A stretch of 64,000 bases of DNA from Aquarana catesbeiana (taxonomy: Eukaryota; Chordata; Amphibia; Anura; Ranidae), in NCBI RefSeq assembly GCF_042186555.1, contig NC_133325.1, forward strand, positions 670,332,640 to 670,396,639, in the 5' to 3' direction. The notes under the pieces were generated by a model that made no database searches, was not told the DNA's origin, and saw nothing but the letters and a program-made list of their open reading frames with translations. Numbering within the stretch: the stretch's first letter is position 1; each line of letters opens with the position of its first letter. The translations under genes and the position numbers were made by a program. Shown here in pieces: positions 54,840 to 64,000 of this stretch.

Positions 54840-56200
54840 CTACAGTTGTATTTTACTGTGCTTTGTCGAGGCACTGCTAGCAACAATAAAAATAATTAGA
54901 GCTAGTAAGCCATTGATCAGCAGATAGATTCCTGGGAAGATTTTAAATAAAAACATCTGCAGTGGGCTAAGTGATGTATACCTCTTGCTTATGTCCCTCA
55001 GTAAAGTACAAAAAGTAGAGCTGACCTCTGTCATCCATTGCTAACTGAAATAGTATGGAATATTAGGGGAAGGTATATTTTACATTGCCATCTTCATTGT
55101 AATTTTATTTATAAAAACCAGGTGGGACAGACGAGGGTTCCCTGTGTGGGACCTCAAGTCTTTGCTTTGAGAGAATGTGTCACGCCTGTCTTGTCACTTC
55201 CCTGTGTAAGAGAGGCTTATTTCCCAGTGTGTAGGGTGTGTATGCCTCTTCCCTGTTTCTGTGCAAGAGTGGCCTATTTTCCCAGTGCACAGTACGCAGG
55301 GTAGAAGAGAAGCTGGTCCAGCACTGCATATTCAGATAGACCAGTTTGGGTTTTCTTATAGCGCCAATTGATAAACACTATGGGTAAATCGGTTGGGGAA
55401 GGGTACTAAAATAAGTGATGCTCACACAACTTCCAAGGCGTTGAAAGCTTGTTATGAAAAATGGTTGGTTAAACACCTATGTAAGTGGCACAAGCTTGCC
55501 AAGTCTACAGTCAGGCAGGTCTTCATACATCTATGATGTAAAGGTGTAAACCGATCTGCACCATAAATTTAAAAAATAGGATGACTGAGGCAAAACAGGT
55601 GGCCATCTGGTCACACAGTAGTTTTGACTGAAGCATACAACAGGAAAGCCATAGTACTGTTTAATATTTTACCCAAGGGATGCGATGAGGAGAGTTGGCT
55701 AAGCCGTTATCAGAAACAGCAGATGTGAGCTTGGGACACCCCTCTTCTGAAATAGCAACTGATAATAGTGCAAGTTTGAGTGAAATAGAAACATTAGTAA
55801 TGTCTAATACAGCTGCCACTCTAATTACCCATATTAAAGAAGCAGGGCAAGGTGAGACCTTTTATGGTTAAAGATATAGTCGTGGTATTCTCAGAGGAAG
55901 AATGGAAGTGATTGAGTTTTCCAGCAAAAGGTGAGAAGGATGGACAGGATGAAAGAATGGTATGGACATCTTGTGTTTCTGGGGTTTAAAGTTCCCTCCC
56001 CTTTGTTACATGATGGTATTAGTCAACCAGAATGTCAGAAAGGTATCCTTGTTGTAAGGAAGAGAAGGGAAAGAGAATATATAAAAACAATGTATTATAA
56101 TCTAGATAGTTCCATTGTACAATTAAGAGAACCAATACCTTTCTGTGTAAAAATGGGAAATACTGACTCTGCTTTGTAGTTAACCCTCTCAATGCTGTCA
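54840..56200. other. Unassigned stretch with short frames
   Basis: Several short plus-strand frames (for example 55931-56179) show no recognised domain. A retroelement gag remnant was considered near 55380-56170, but no motif supports it. Confidence 0.3.
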
Positions 56201-56204
56201 CAAA

Positions 56205-56850
56205 TTAGACATGTGCAATTCGTTTTACAATTTGAGTACAAATTGTAATGAATAGCAACGAATTTCATTGAAATTTATTAAAATTTGTTTTGTTTATTCG
56301 TTTTCTAACAAATTCCAAATTTTCAGATTGGTCGAAAAATCGATTCGAATTCTGTGTGAAGAATAGCTGTTTTGTCTGCTACTCCTCCTGAGTATGGTGA
56401 TACCACATGTGTGAGACTTTTCCACAACCTGGCCACATTCAGAGGCCCAACATCCGAGTAGCACCGTCAGGCGTTCTAAAGGCATAAATTATACATTTAA
56501 TTACCTATCACATTTTTGAAGGCCCTGGAGCACCAGGACAACGGAATTACCCACAAATTTTGGAAAGAAAACCCCCCTATGTATATTTTATGAAGCATAA
56601 TGAGTCTTTTGAACTTGTCATTTTTTTTTCCCCACAAGTTTTTGGAAAATGTGGAAAGAAAATGAAAACATTTTTTTTTTTTTTTTTTTTTTTTACACAA
56701 AGTTGTCAATGTATAAGATATTTCTAACACATAGCATGTACACACCAAGAATGACACCCTAAAATACATTCTGCTACTCCTCCTGAGTATGGCGATACCA
56801 CACATGTGAGACACCCCAAAATACATTCTGCTGAACAAAGGGTAAAAAAA
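56205..56850. repeat. Dispersed repeat with duplicated segment
   Basis: The phrase CTGCTACTCCTCCTGAGTAT occurs at about 56378 and 56772, followed each time by GCGATACCACA or GTGATACCACA. The left part (ATGTGCAATTCGTTTT) resembles a hAT terminal region. Confidence 0.55.
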
Positions 56851-57029
56851 AGGATTGCCTGTGATTTTAGCAGGCAGGAATACTGTCCCAGCACAGGCAA
56901 AGCATTGGTCCATACAGCAGGCAGAGATGTGGTCAACAACAGCCAAAGGAATTGTCCAGGAATTGTACAGGCAACAGGCAGATATATGCCAAACTATTGG
57001 TCCTGGCAGTAGGCAAGAACATGGTTCAT

Positions 57030-57180
57030 AAGTAGGCAGTTCAGGTGGCTGGCAGAGGCATTGCCAGTTCAGGTGGCAGGCAGAGGCATGGCCAGTTCAG
57101 GTGGCAGACAGAGGCATGGCCACTTCAGGTGGCAGGCAGAGGCATCGCCAGTTCAGGTGGCAGTAGGCAGAACTATAAGG
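57030..57180. repeat. 28-bp minisatellite
   Basis: Units GGCAGGCAGAGGCATGGCCA plus GTTCAGGT, about five copies. Confidence 0.9.
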
Positions 57181-57189
57181 CTTAGGGCC

Positions 57190-57650
57190 TCGGTCAGGTA
57201 AGACCTGAGGACAAGGGTGAAGGCTTCTTCCCACCCAAATCTCTTAGAAGCCTTCGGGTCTCCAAACCCTAATCCGAGAAAACAAAAACCCGGAGAAAGA
57301 CAAAAAAGTTTTCTCCACTCGGAAAATCTATCTGGAGCCCCTCACATATGTGAGACCCCTGTGTTGTCTTGAAACCCACTAATACAGTGGCAGGGCAAAA
57401 GATTAGTTCAGGAGGCAGGCAAAAAGCATAGTCATTTAACAGGCCAAGGTCAATTCACATGGAAGGCAGAAACGTGGTTGATAGTTGAAGTGACAGGCAG
57501 AGGCATAGTCGATAAACAGTCCAAGTAATACACAGAAATAGCAGACAGCAGAAACTGGAAAAATATCTTCACTTCACAGTCAATAAACAGTCCGTGTCAT
57601 ACACAGAAATAGCAGATAATGGAAATTGTAAAAATATATTCACTTCTCAT
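57190..57650. other. Noncoding repeat-like stretch
   Basis: Contains a duplicated phrase (ACACAGAAATAGCAGA at about 57532 and 57602). No gene. Confidence 0.4.
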
Positions 57651-57658
57651 ATACTTCA

Positions 57659-57930
57659 CTAATAGTGTAGAGATGTGTGATAGATCTCTCCAATACAGAG
57701 GCCTGGTGGGGAGGGACATTGGGGACAGTAGTATCGGGTGTCACGGTGAATTCCTTTACTTGAACATACACAACATTTTTTGGGGGGTTTGTAGTCTGTT
57801 TGGGTAAGAGGGAGGATATCAGGGAAGTGCCTTTCTTGAAGTCTGATCAAAGAATCAGAGCAAATTTGTTCAAGGACATGGCCATGCGGATAGAGAAGGG
57901 CTGTAATAATGTCCTTTAGGTATAAGAAAA
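57659..57930 (-). pseudogene. piggyBac-type transposase, C-terminal cysteine-rich domain
   Basis: The minus-strand frame contains RHFPDILPLT followed by CCVCSSKGIHRDTRYYCPQC and PGLCIGEIYHTSLHY, then a stop. The C-x2-C ... Y-x-C-x2-C ... C pattern with DTRYYCPQC is the C-terminal zinc-binding domain of piggyBac transposases, which binds the element ends. The catalytic DDD domain is absent. The frame continues upstream into unrelated Penelope-leader-like DNA, so only the C-terminus survives. Confidence 0.88.
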
Positions 57931-57944
57931 ACAGAAAAGCGCCT

Positions 57945-58310
57945 CTAAGTGTAGTATTTAATTGGACATAAAATGGCAGAAATGACAACTGAACACTCAC
58001 ATGATTGATATGATAAAAAAGCTCCTCTGTAAAAAGAAGTTCCCAATGGAGTTGGTATGCAGCATGTCCATCCAGGTACCGCAGTATGACAAGGAGAGAA
58101 GCCGGCCCACTCTGTGTCATTCTGGGTATGGATGGTGGAAAGCGGTGTGGAGCGCAGAGCCGTGGATGGCGTATGACGTCACTGGGAAGCAGGGTACACA
58201 ACGCGTTTCAGAGCATGCGCAAAGCTCGTACCTGAGCTCCTTTCTCAAGTGTAACGAAGACAGAGGGGAGCCGGATTTAAATAGGCTGGATGTCAATTCC
58301 AGCATAAGTT
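57945..58310 (-). mobile_element. Penelope-leader-like fragment
   Basis: The minus strand shows CTTGAGAAAGGAGCTCAGGT, then CATGCTCTGAAACGCGTTGT, a GAAACGCG block preceded by a purine-rich stem as in many Penelope-type or hammerhead-bearing leaders. No RT sequence is attached. Confidence 0.5.
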
Positions 58311-58319
58311 CCAGCTAGC

Positions 58320-59100
58320 TGGAACAAGTAAATGGCAACTTTTTTATACAAAAACAGTGATCTCCTTGTGGCCAAGTAGGGCTACATCATCTGGTAATTC
58401 ATATCCAATCCCCCCCCCCCCCACACCCACGAATAGGTTATAGTCCTTTACACATTTTGGCTTCTGGACAGGACCTCATCTTGTCTGAAGTTCCACTGAG
58501 GTGTCATCATGTAATGTGGAAAGGATATACACATCTCTTTTATCTCTCCACTTTAGGGCTAGTACCTCTTCATTACGCAAACTGGCTTTTTCTCCCTGTT
58601 TCAGTTTGGTGGTGACCAGTCTCTGTGGGAAGCCCTTGCAGTTGGTCCATGCTGTCCAACAGGGCACAGTCTTCTTCAGATAGAATTTGCCTCTTTTGCA
58701 CCAGATGTGCACCAGATGTGCGCCAGTCACCAGATGATCACTGGGACAGATGTGGGCAGATGATCGCTGGGACAGATGTTTTTACTGTGACAGATGTGTG
58801 ACAGATGTTGATCACTAGTGTGGGGACACTGTCACAGGACACTGTTTGGGAACACTGTTTGGGGACACTAGCTGGGTGATCAGTGTGTGTAAAGCTATAC
58901 AAAACGGATATAAACTCACTGATACCTGGCTGGCAGCACAGATTGTCTCTCCTTCTCCTCACTCACAGGCTCTAAGTGAGGAGAAACAGAGCTGATCGCC
59001 TGACAACCGGGCTCTGTTTACATTACACAATGGCTGTGATTGGACACAGCCATCATGTGATCAGGAGGGCTAATCACAGAGCCCTCCTGTCGAGCAGTGA
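58320..59100. other. Noncoding stretch with short GATGTG-type repeats
   Basis: 58690-58890 repeats CAGATGTG, GATGATC-CTGGGACAGATG and GGGGACACTG motifs irregularly. The end (AATGGCTGTGATTGGACACA) resembles parts of the dispersed repeat family. No gene. Confidence 0.45.
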
Positions 59101-59206
59101 TGAGCAGGGCCAGTGCTAGACTATTTTGCGCCCTAGGCAAGACCAGCTACTTGCGCCCCCCCCCTCCCCCCCAAAAAAAACTGAATGGTTTTGTGCAGTG
59201 TCATTA

Positions 59207-59388
59207 ACCACTTCCCATCCCAGCCATAGTCATATGACATCCACAGGAGGGATCTCCCATCCTGGGCGGGCGTCATATGACATTCTGGGCTTCCCGGCCA
59301 TCTGGGGGGCGCGGGCGCCCCCTCCATGTCATTCAGGAGCCGATGCGTGTGCCCGGCAGCTGCAATGTCCACCGGGCACCTGCAATTG
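59207..59388. repeat. Dispersed repeat, left half, split by the hAT element
   Basis: TTAACCACTTCCCATCCCAG continues, after removal of 59397-62839, into 62840-63248. Both sides share CCCGTTAA at the junction. Confidence 0.75.
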
Positions 59389-59548
59389 CCCGTTAATAGG
59401 GATGAGCTTCGTGTTCGAGTCGAACCCATGTTCGACTCGAACATCGGCTGTTCGATCGTTCGCCGAATTGCGAACGATATGGGCCGTTCGCGCCAAATAA
59501 GGAGGCTTTGGCCAATTATGGCTCAGGGGATTTAGTACACGCCCCACA

Positions 59549-59563
59549 CTATATAAGGCCGCC
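59549..59563 (+). promoter_or_regulatory. Possible TATA-box promoter of the hAT element
   Basis: CACTATATAAGGCCGCC lies about 150 bp inside the left end, oriented toward the coding remnant at 61808. No transcript evidence. Confidence 0.4.
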
Positions 59564-59708
59564 TGCACGGCGGCCCTGTGCAGTGTGTTCCGGTGTGCTT
59601 AGAGAGAGAGAGACAGTGTCATTTCATTTGAGTTAGCTAGATTAGGCAGGACAGTCAGTCAGTTAGCTGCACTTAAAGTGTATTGTGTATATATATGCAT
59701 CCCAGGTG

Positions 59709-59709
59709 T

Positions 59710-59764
<55 letters not shown>
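59709..59764. repeat. (AT)n microsatellite
   Basis: About 27 AT dinucleotides. A second run lies at 61736-61775 on the other side of the tandem array. Confidence 0.97.
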
Positions 59765-59768
<4 letters not shown>

Positions 59769-59799
59769 TGTATTCAGTTTAGCTAGATCCGTTCCTGTT

Positions 59800-61670
59800 A
59801 TCTTCTAGACTATTTACATTTAGTGCAGTGCGTCCTGCTCACAGTGTTCAGCTAGATCCGTTCCTGTTATATTCCTACTGACAGGCAGGCTTGTCTTGTT
59901 ACAGTATTTTGAAGAAAATTACTGGTGTTCTTTTGATCCTATTAGTACCACAGTCAGGCAGCTAGACTATTTACATTTAGTGCAGTGCGTCCTGCTCACA
60001 GTGTTCAGCTAGATCCGTTCCTGTTATCTTCTTACTGACAGGCAGGCTTGTCTTGTTACAGTATTTTAAAGAAAATTACTGGTGTTCTTTTGATCCTATT
60101 AGTACCACAGTCAGGCAGCTAGACTATTTACAGTTAGTGCAGTGCGTCCTGCCCACAGTGTTCTGCTAAACCTATAAGTAAGTGGGGTGCGTCCTGCTCA
60201 CAGTGTTCAGCTAAACCTACAAGTTAGTGGGGTGCGTCCACCTCACAGTGTTCAGCTAAACCTACAAGCTAGTGGGGTGCGTCCTGCTCACAGTGTTCAG
60301 CTAGATCCGTTTCTGTTATCTTCTTACTGACAGGCAGGCTTGTCTTGTTACAGTAAATACAGCTACCTGAAGAAAATTGCTGGTGTTCTTTTGATCCTAT
60401 TAGTACCACAGTCAGGCAGCTAGACTATTTACAGTTAGTGCAGTGCGTCCTGCTCACAGTGTTCTGCTAAACCTACAAGTTAGTGGGGTGCGTCCTGCTC
60501 ACAGTGTTCAGCTAAACCTACAAGTTAGTGGGGTGCGTCCACCTCACAGTGTTCAGCTAAACCTACAAGCTAGTGGGGTGCGTCCTGCTCACAGTGTTCA
60601 GCTAGATCCGTTTCTGTTATCTTCTTACTGACAGGCAGGCTTGTCTTGTTACAGTAAATACAGCTACCTGAAGAAAATTGCTGGTGTTCTTTTGATCCTA
60701 TTAGTACCACAGTCAGGCAGCTAGACTATTTACAGTTAGTGCAGTGCGTCCTGCTCACAGTGTTCTGCTAAACCTACAAGTTAGTGGGGTGCGTCCTGCT
60801 CACAGTGTTCAGCTAAACCTACAAGTTAGTGGGGTGCGTCCACCTCACAGTGTTCAGCTAAACCTACAAGCTAGTGGGGTGCGTCCTGCTCACAGTGTTC
60901 AGCTAGATCCGTTCCTGTTATCTTCTTACTGACAGGCAGGCTTGTCTTGTTACAGTATTTTAAAGAAAATTGCTGGTGTTCTTTTGATCCTATTAGTACC
61001 ACAGTCAGGCAGCTAGACTATTTACAGTTAGTGCAGTGCGTCCTGCTCACAGTGTTCTGCTAAACCTACAAGTTAGTGGGGTGTGTCCTGCTCACAGTGT
61101 TCAGCTAAACCTACAAGCTAGTGGGGTGCGTCCTGCTCACAGTGTTCAGCTAGATCCGTTCCTGTTATCTTCTTACTGACAGGCAGGCTTGTCTTGTTAC
61201 AGTATTTTAAAGAAAATTACTGATGTTCTTTTGATCCTATTAGTACCACAGTCAGACAGCTAGACTATTTACAGTTAGTGCAGTGCGTCCTGCTCACAGT
61301 GTTCTGCTAAACCTACAAGTTAGTGGGGTGAGTCCTGCTCACAGTGTTCAGCTAAACCTACAAGTTAGTGGGGTGCGTCCACCTCACAGTGTTCAGCTAA
61401 ACCTACAAGCTAGTGGGGTGCGTCCTGCTCACAGTGTTCAGCTAGATCCGTTTCTGTTATCTTCTTACTGACAGGCAGGCTTGTCTTGTTACATTAAATA
61501 CAGCTACCTGAAGAAAATTGCTGGTGTTCTTTTGATCCTATTAGTACCACAGGGACTCAGGCAGCTAGACTATTTACAGTTAGTGCAGTGCATCCTGCTC
61601 ACAGTGTTCTGCTAAACCTACAAGTTAGTGGGGTGCGTCCACCTCACAGTGTTCAGCTAAAGCTACCTGT
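59800..61670. repeat. ~300-bp higher-order tandem array
   Basis: The landmark GCTAGACTATTTACA occurs at 59961, 60118, 60419, 60720, 61012, 61259 and 61564, giving spacings of 157, 301, 301, 292, 247 and 305 bp. Each unit contains one to three ~46-bp subunits (AACCTACAAGTTAGTGGGGT plus GCGTCC..CTCACAGTGTTC). The change in subunit number accounts for the length differences. The three similar 62-codon frames inside it are repeat artefacts. Confidence 0.93.
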
Positions 61671-61731
61671 AGAAGGTTGGTGGTGTTCTCATACTACAGG
61701 CAGGCAGTTGATTTTGCTAGCTGCAGTATCA

Positions 61732-61735
<4 letters not shown>

Positions 61736-61775
<40 letters not shown>
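61736..61775. repeat. (AT)n microsatellite
   Basis: Uninterrupted TA dinucleotides between the tandem array and the coding remnant. Confidence 0.96.
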
Positions 61776-61777
<2 letters not shown>

Positions 61778-61806
61778 CAGCTTAGTGCAGCTACAGGCCA
61801 TTAGTA

Positions 61807-62429
61807 TGTCTGGAAGGCCAAGAAGGAGAGGCAGACAGTCACAAGCCAATAAGAGAGGGCAAGCAGGCTCTGTGTCTAGTGCTGGTCGTGGAGACGGTGC
61901 ATCCTAATCAGCACGTGGCCATGGGACACGCTTGGCCTTTTTTTCGGCAGCTGGCCATGTTGAGCCGCAACATGCGGAAGACTTGGTCGAGTGGATGACC
62001 AAGCCGTCCTCATCCTCCTCATCCTCTCTCACCCATGCCCAGGGTACTTTGTCTGGCAAAGCAGCGGCCTCTTCCCTCGGCTCAATGTCATCAGTGACTC
62101 CTTCCCTAGCCCCACCATGTCCTCCTGAGGAGTCCCTCGAACTGTTTGACCACAGTGTTGGGTACATGCTCCAGGAGGATGCCCAGCGTTTGGAAGGCTC
62201 TGATGATGATACTGAGCTCGATGAAGGCAGTAACACGAGCACGGACAGAGGGGGTGCCCAAGAAGGACAGCAATCTGGCAGTCATGCTCCCCCTGCTGCA
62301 GCATACTGCCAGGTTTGCTCCAGTGATGAGGAGGGAGGGGATGATGAGGTCACTGACTCAACGTGGGTGATTTTCATCCATATTGCCAGGACCCGACATT
62401 ACATTAAACCCGCAAGCAGTTTTAAATGA
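61807..62429 (+). pseudogene. N-terminal remnant of the hAT element's ORF
   Basis: The ATG at 61807 opens MSGRPRRRGRQSQANKRGQA, an Arg-rich, AT-hook-like N-terminus, and stops after 33 codons. An overlapping frame (61932-62429) continues with a Ser run, Pro-rich and acidic segments and a CQVCSSDEEGGDDEV stretch. Sense in both pieces suggests one original ORF broken by a frameshift. No hAT catalytic or BED domain is present, so the transposase identity is an inference from position. Confidence 0.5.
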
Positions 62430-62839
62430 GATTTTTTCCTTTAAAAATGACATTTGGTGCAGGGACTGTTCTAAACACGGGAAACACGCGTCACTTTACA
62501 GGCATACTATAGACACCCCTCAGGTACGATATTTAAAGGAATATTTCACTTTTTTTTTTTTTACTTTAAGCATCATTAAAATCACTGCTCCCGAAAAAAC
62601 GGCCGTTTTTAAAAGTTTTTTTTGCATTGATACATGTCCCCTGGGGTAGGACCCGGGTCCCCAAACCCTTTTTAGGACAATACCATGCAAATTAGCCTTT
62701 AAAATGAGCACTTTTGATTTCGAACGTTCGAGTCCCATAGACGTCAATGGGGTTCTAACGTTCGTGCGAACTTTCGGTCCGTTCGCAGGTTCTGGTGCGA
62801 ACCGAACCGGGGGGTGTTCGGCTCATCCCTACCCGTTAA

Positions 62840-63248
62840 CAGAGCAGGACCGTGGATCTGTGTGCGTAAACACAGATCCAGGTCCTGTCAGGTGAGAGGA
62901 GACCGATCATGTGTTCCCAGTACAGAAGAAAAATACATATCGGCATAAACTGAGGAAAAAATTCGTTTTTTTTTTTAAATTGGGATATTTATTATAGCAA
63001 AAGTAAAAAATATTATGTTTTTTTTCAAACTTGTTGCCCTTCTTTTGTTTATAGCACAAAAATTTTAAACCGCAGTGGCGATCAAATACCACCAAAAGAA
63101 AGCTCTATTTGTGGGGAAAAAATAAAAAAAAATTTAATTTGGGTACAGTGTTGTATGGTGCAATTGTCATTTAAATTGCAACGGCGCTGAAAACTGAAAA
63201 TTGGCTTGGGCAGGAAGGGGGCGCAAATGCCCTATATTGAAGTAGTTA
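62840..63248. repeat. Dispersed repeat, right half
   Basis: Continues the repeat interrupted at 59396. It includes AAAGAAAGCTCTATTTGTGG and GCAGGAAGGGGGCGCAAATG, which match in inverse orientation the first part of the copy at 40150. Confidence 0.75.
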
Positions 63249-63437
63249 AATAATAACACAATACGCTCCTTGATCACAGTTCCCAGAGTTTATTGTGTGA
63301 CAATCTGTCACAGTGTTTTTTTTTATTATGGCACTTTATTATTTTACTGTGTGCCATTATTATTTTACTGTGTGCCATTATAAAAAAAAAATATATATAT
63401 GTATAATAGTGGCGGAACACCAGGGCCCAATTGCAAG

Positions 63438-63955
63438 TGCGACCTTTGCAGAGACTGCTAAACGTACTACAGGAGAGGGTCAGAGACTGCAAAACGTACT
63501 ACGGGAGAGGGTCAGAGACTGCAAAACGTACTACAGGAGAGGGTCAGAGACTGCAAAACGTACTACAGGAGAGGGTCAGAGATTGCAAAACCTACTACAG
63601 GAGAGGGTCAGAGATTGCAAAACCTACTACAGGAGAGGGTCAGAGACTGCAAAACATACTGCAGGAGAGGGTCAGAGACTGCAAAACATACTGCAGGAGA
63701 GGGTCAGAGACTGCAAAACGTACTACAGGAGAGGGTCAGAGACTGCAAAATGTACTACAGGAGAGGGTCAGAGACTGCAAAATGTACTACAGGAGAGGGT
63801 CAGAGACTGTGAAACGTACTACAGGAGAGGGTCAAACTGCAAAACGTACTACAGGAAAGGGTCAGAGACTGCGCACTTACTACAGGAGATCATCAGGGAC
63901 TGCAGATATACTACAGGAGATGGTCAGAGACTGCAGACATGATACAAGAGATGGT
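63438..63955. repeat. 32-bp minisatellite, about 16 units
   Basis: Units GAGAGGGTCAGAGACTGCAA plus AACGTACTACAG every 32 bp, decaying at the right end to GACATGATACAAGAGATGGT, which is the unit of the array at 45786. The 209-codon plus frame across it is an artefact of the repeat. Confidence 0.95.
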
Positions 63956-63962
63956 CAGAGCA

Positions 63963-64000
63963 GGGCCGCTGATAAGCCAGTACAACTGGCCCTGTTGTAC
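63963..64000. repeat. Probable hAT-type terminal fragment at window edge
   Basis: CAGGGCCGCTGATAAGCC resembles the CAGGGCCGTCTTAATA end of the element at 2532. It is cut by the end of the window. Confidence 0.4.

Larger units (their letters stand above)
59397..62831 (+). mobile_element. hAT-type element, 3.4 kb, with long tandem array
   Basis: The ends TAGGGATGAGC and GCTCATCCCTA are inverted. A perfect 8-bp duplication CCCGTTAA lies at 59389-59396 and 62832-62839. Both subterminal regions are rich in TTCGAAC/GTTCG motifs (for example GTTCGAGTCGAACCCATGTT), as expected for transposase-binding clusters. A TATATAAGGCCGCC block at about 59551 is a plausible promoter. The order is then two (AT)n runs enclosing a ~300-bp-unit array, a short coding remnant, and the right end. 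The organisation suggests an internally deleted derivative of an autonomous element. Confidence 0.9.

Noticed and set aside
55380..56179. Possible endogenous retroviral gag remnant
   Set aside because: Only a vague MGKS-type start and broken frames; no capsid, zinc knuckle, LTR or primer site was found.
63313..63942. 209-codon frame with repeating RVRDCKTYYRRGSETAK
   Set aside because: A 32-bp tandem repeat read in rotating frames; no protein signal outside the repeat.
1..64000. CRISPR array or prokaryotic defence system
   Set aside because: The tandem arrays lack unique spacers between identical repeats, and the DNA is clearly vertebrate with spliced exons and retroelements.

Overview
The window is vertebrate nuclear DNA, most probably from an anuran (ranid-type) amphibian. 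The signs are a split host gene with very long introns, six or seven different Tc1/mariner elements, a Penelope-like element with a GIY-YIG domain, a piggyBac transposase remnant, a Gmr1-type Ty3/gypsy element, TTAA-flanked foldback elements, many hAT-type non-autonomous elements and much simple sequence. The species is not proved by the sequence; a frog is an inference from the repeat repertoire. There is no sign of bacterial genes, operons or CRISPR arrays.

The one host gene that can be supported lies on the minus strand at the left. Three coding exons (17650-17503, 10559-10404, 5643-5535) have correct splice sites and matching phases. They encode about the first 137 residues of a 3-beta-hydroxysteroid dehydrogenase (extended SDR) that most resembles HSD3B7. 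The rest of the gene must lie beyond position 1. Its introns are filled with Tc1 elements, minisatellites and MITEs.

Layout: 1-5500 holds a palindromic MITE, a Tc1 fragment and a nested pair of TIR elements filled with a 36-bp minisatellite. 5500-17700 is the HSD3B-like gene with four Tc1 copies in or beside its introns. 18570-23020 holds three structured non-autonomous DNA elements with internal tandem arrays. 23890-27450 is a decayed Penelope-like element with an inverted RT fragment beside it. 27628-32492 is a non-autonomous LTR element with unrecognised ORFs and a capsid-like remnant. 32866-39810 is a Tc1 element that was split by the insertion at 33706-39202 of an apparently intact Gmr1-like gypsy element with identical-looking LTRs and one 1,483-codon gag-pol frame in the order capsid, protease, integrase, RT, RNase H. 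40000-54000 is a mosaic of hAT-type and TTAA elements, a palindrome, a 3' Tc1 fragment and a 5'-truncated LINE with clean target duplications. 57600-58300 carries a piggyBac C-terminal fragment and a Penelope-leader-like piece. 59397-62831 is a 3.4-kb hAT-type element with long ~300-bp tandem units, and the window ends in a 32-bp minisatellite.

The elements do not work together as a pathway. They are layers of insertions whose order can be read from target-site duplications: the Gmr1-like element is younger than the Tc1 it splits, the 3.4-kb hAT is younger than the dispersed repeat it splits, and the LINE is younger than the palindromic element it entered.
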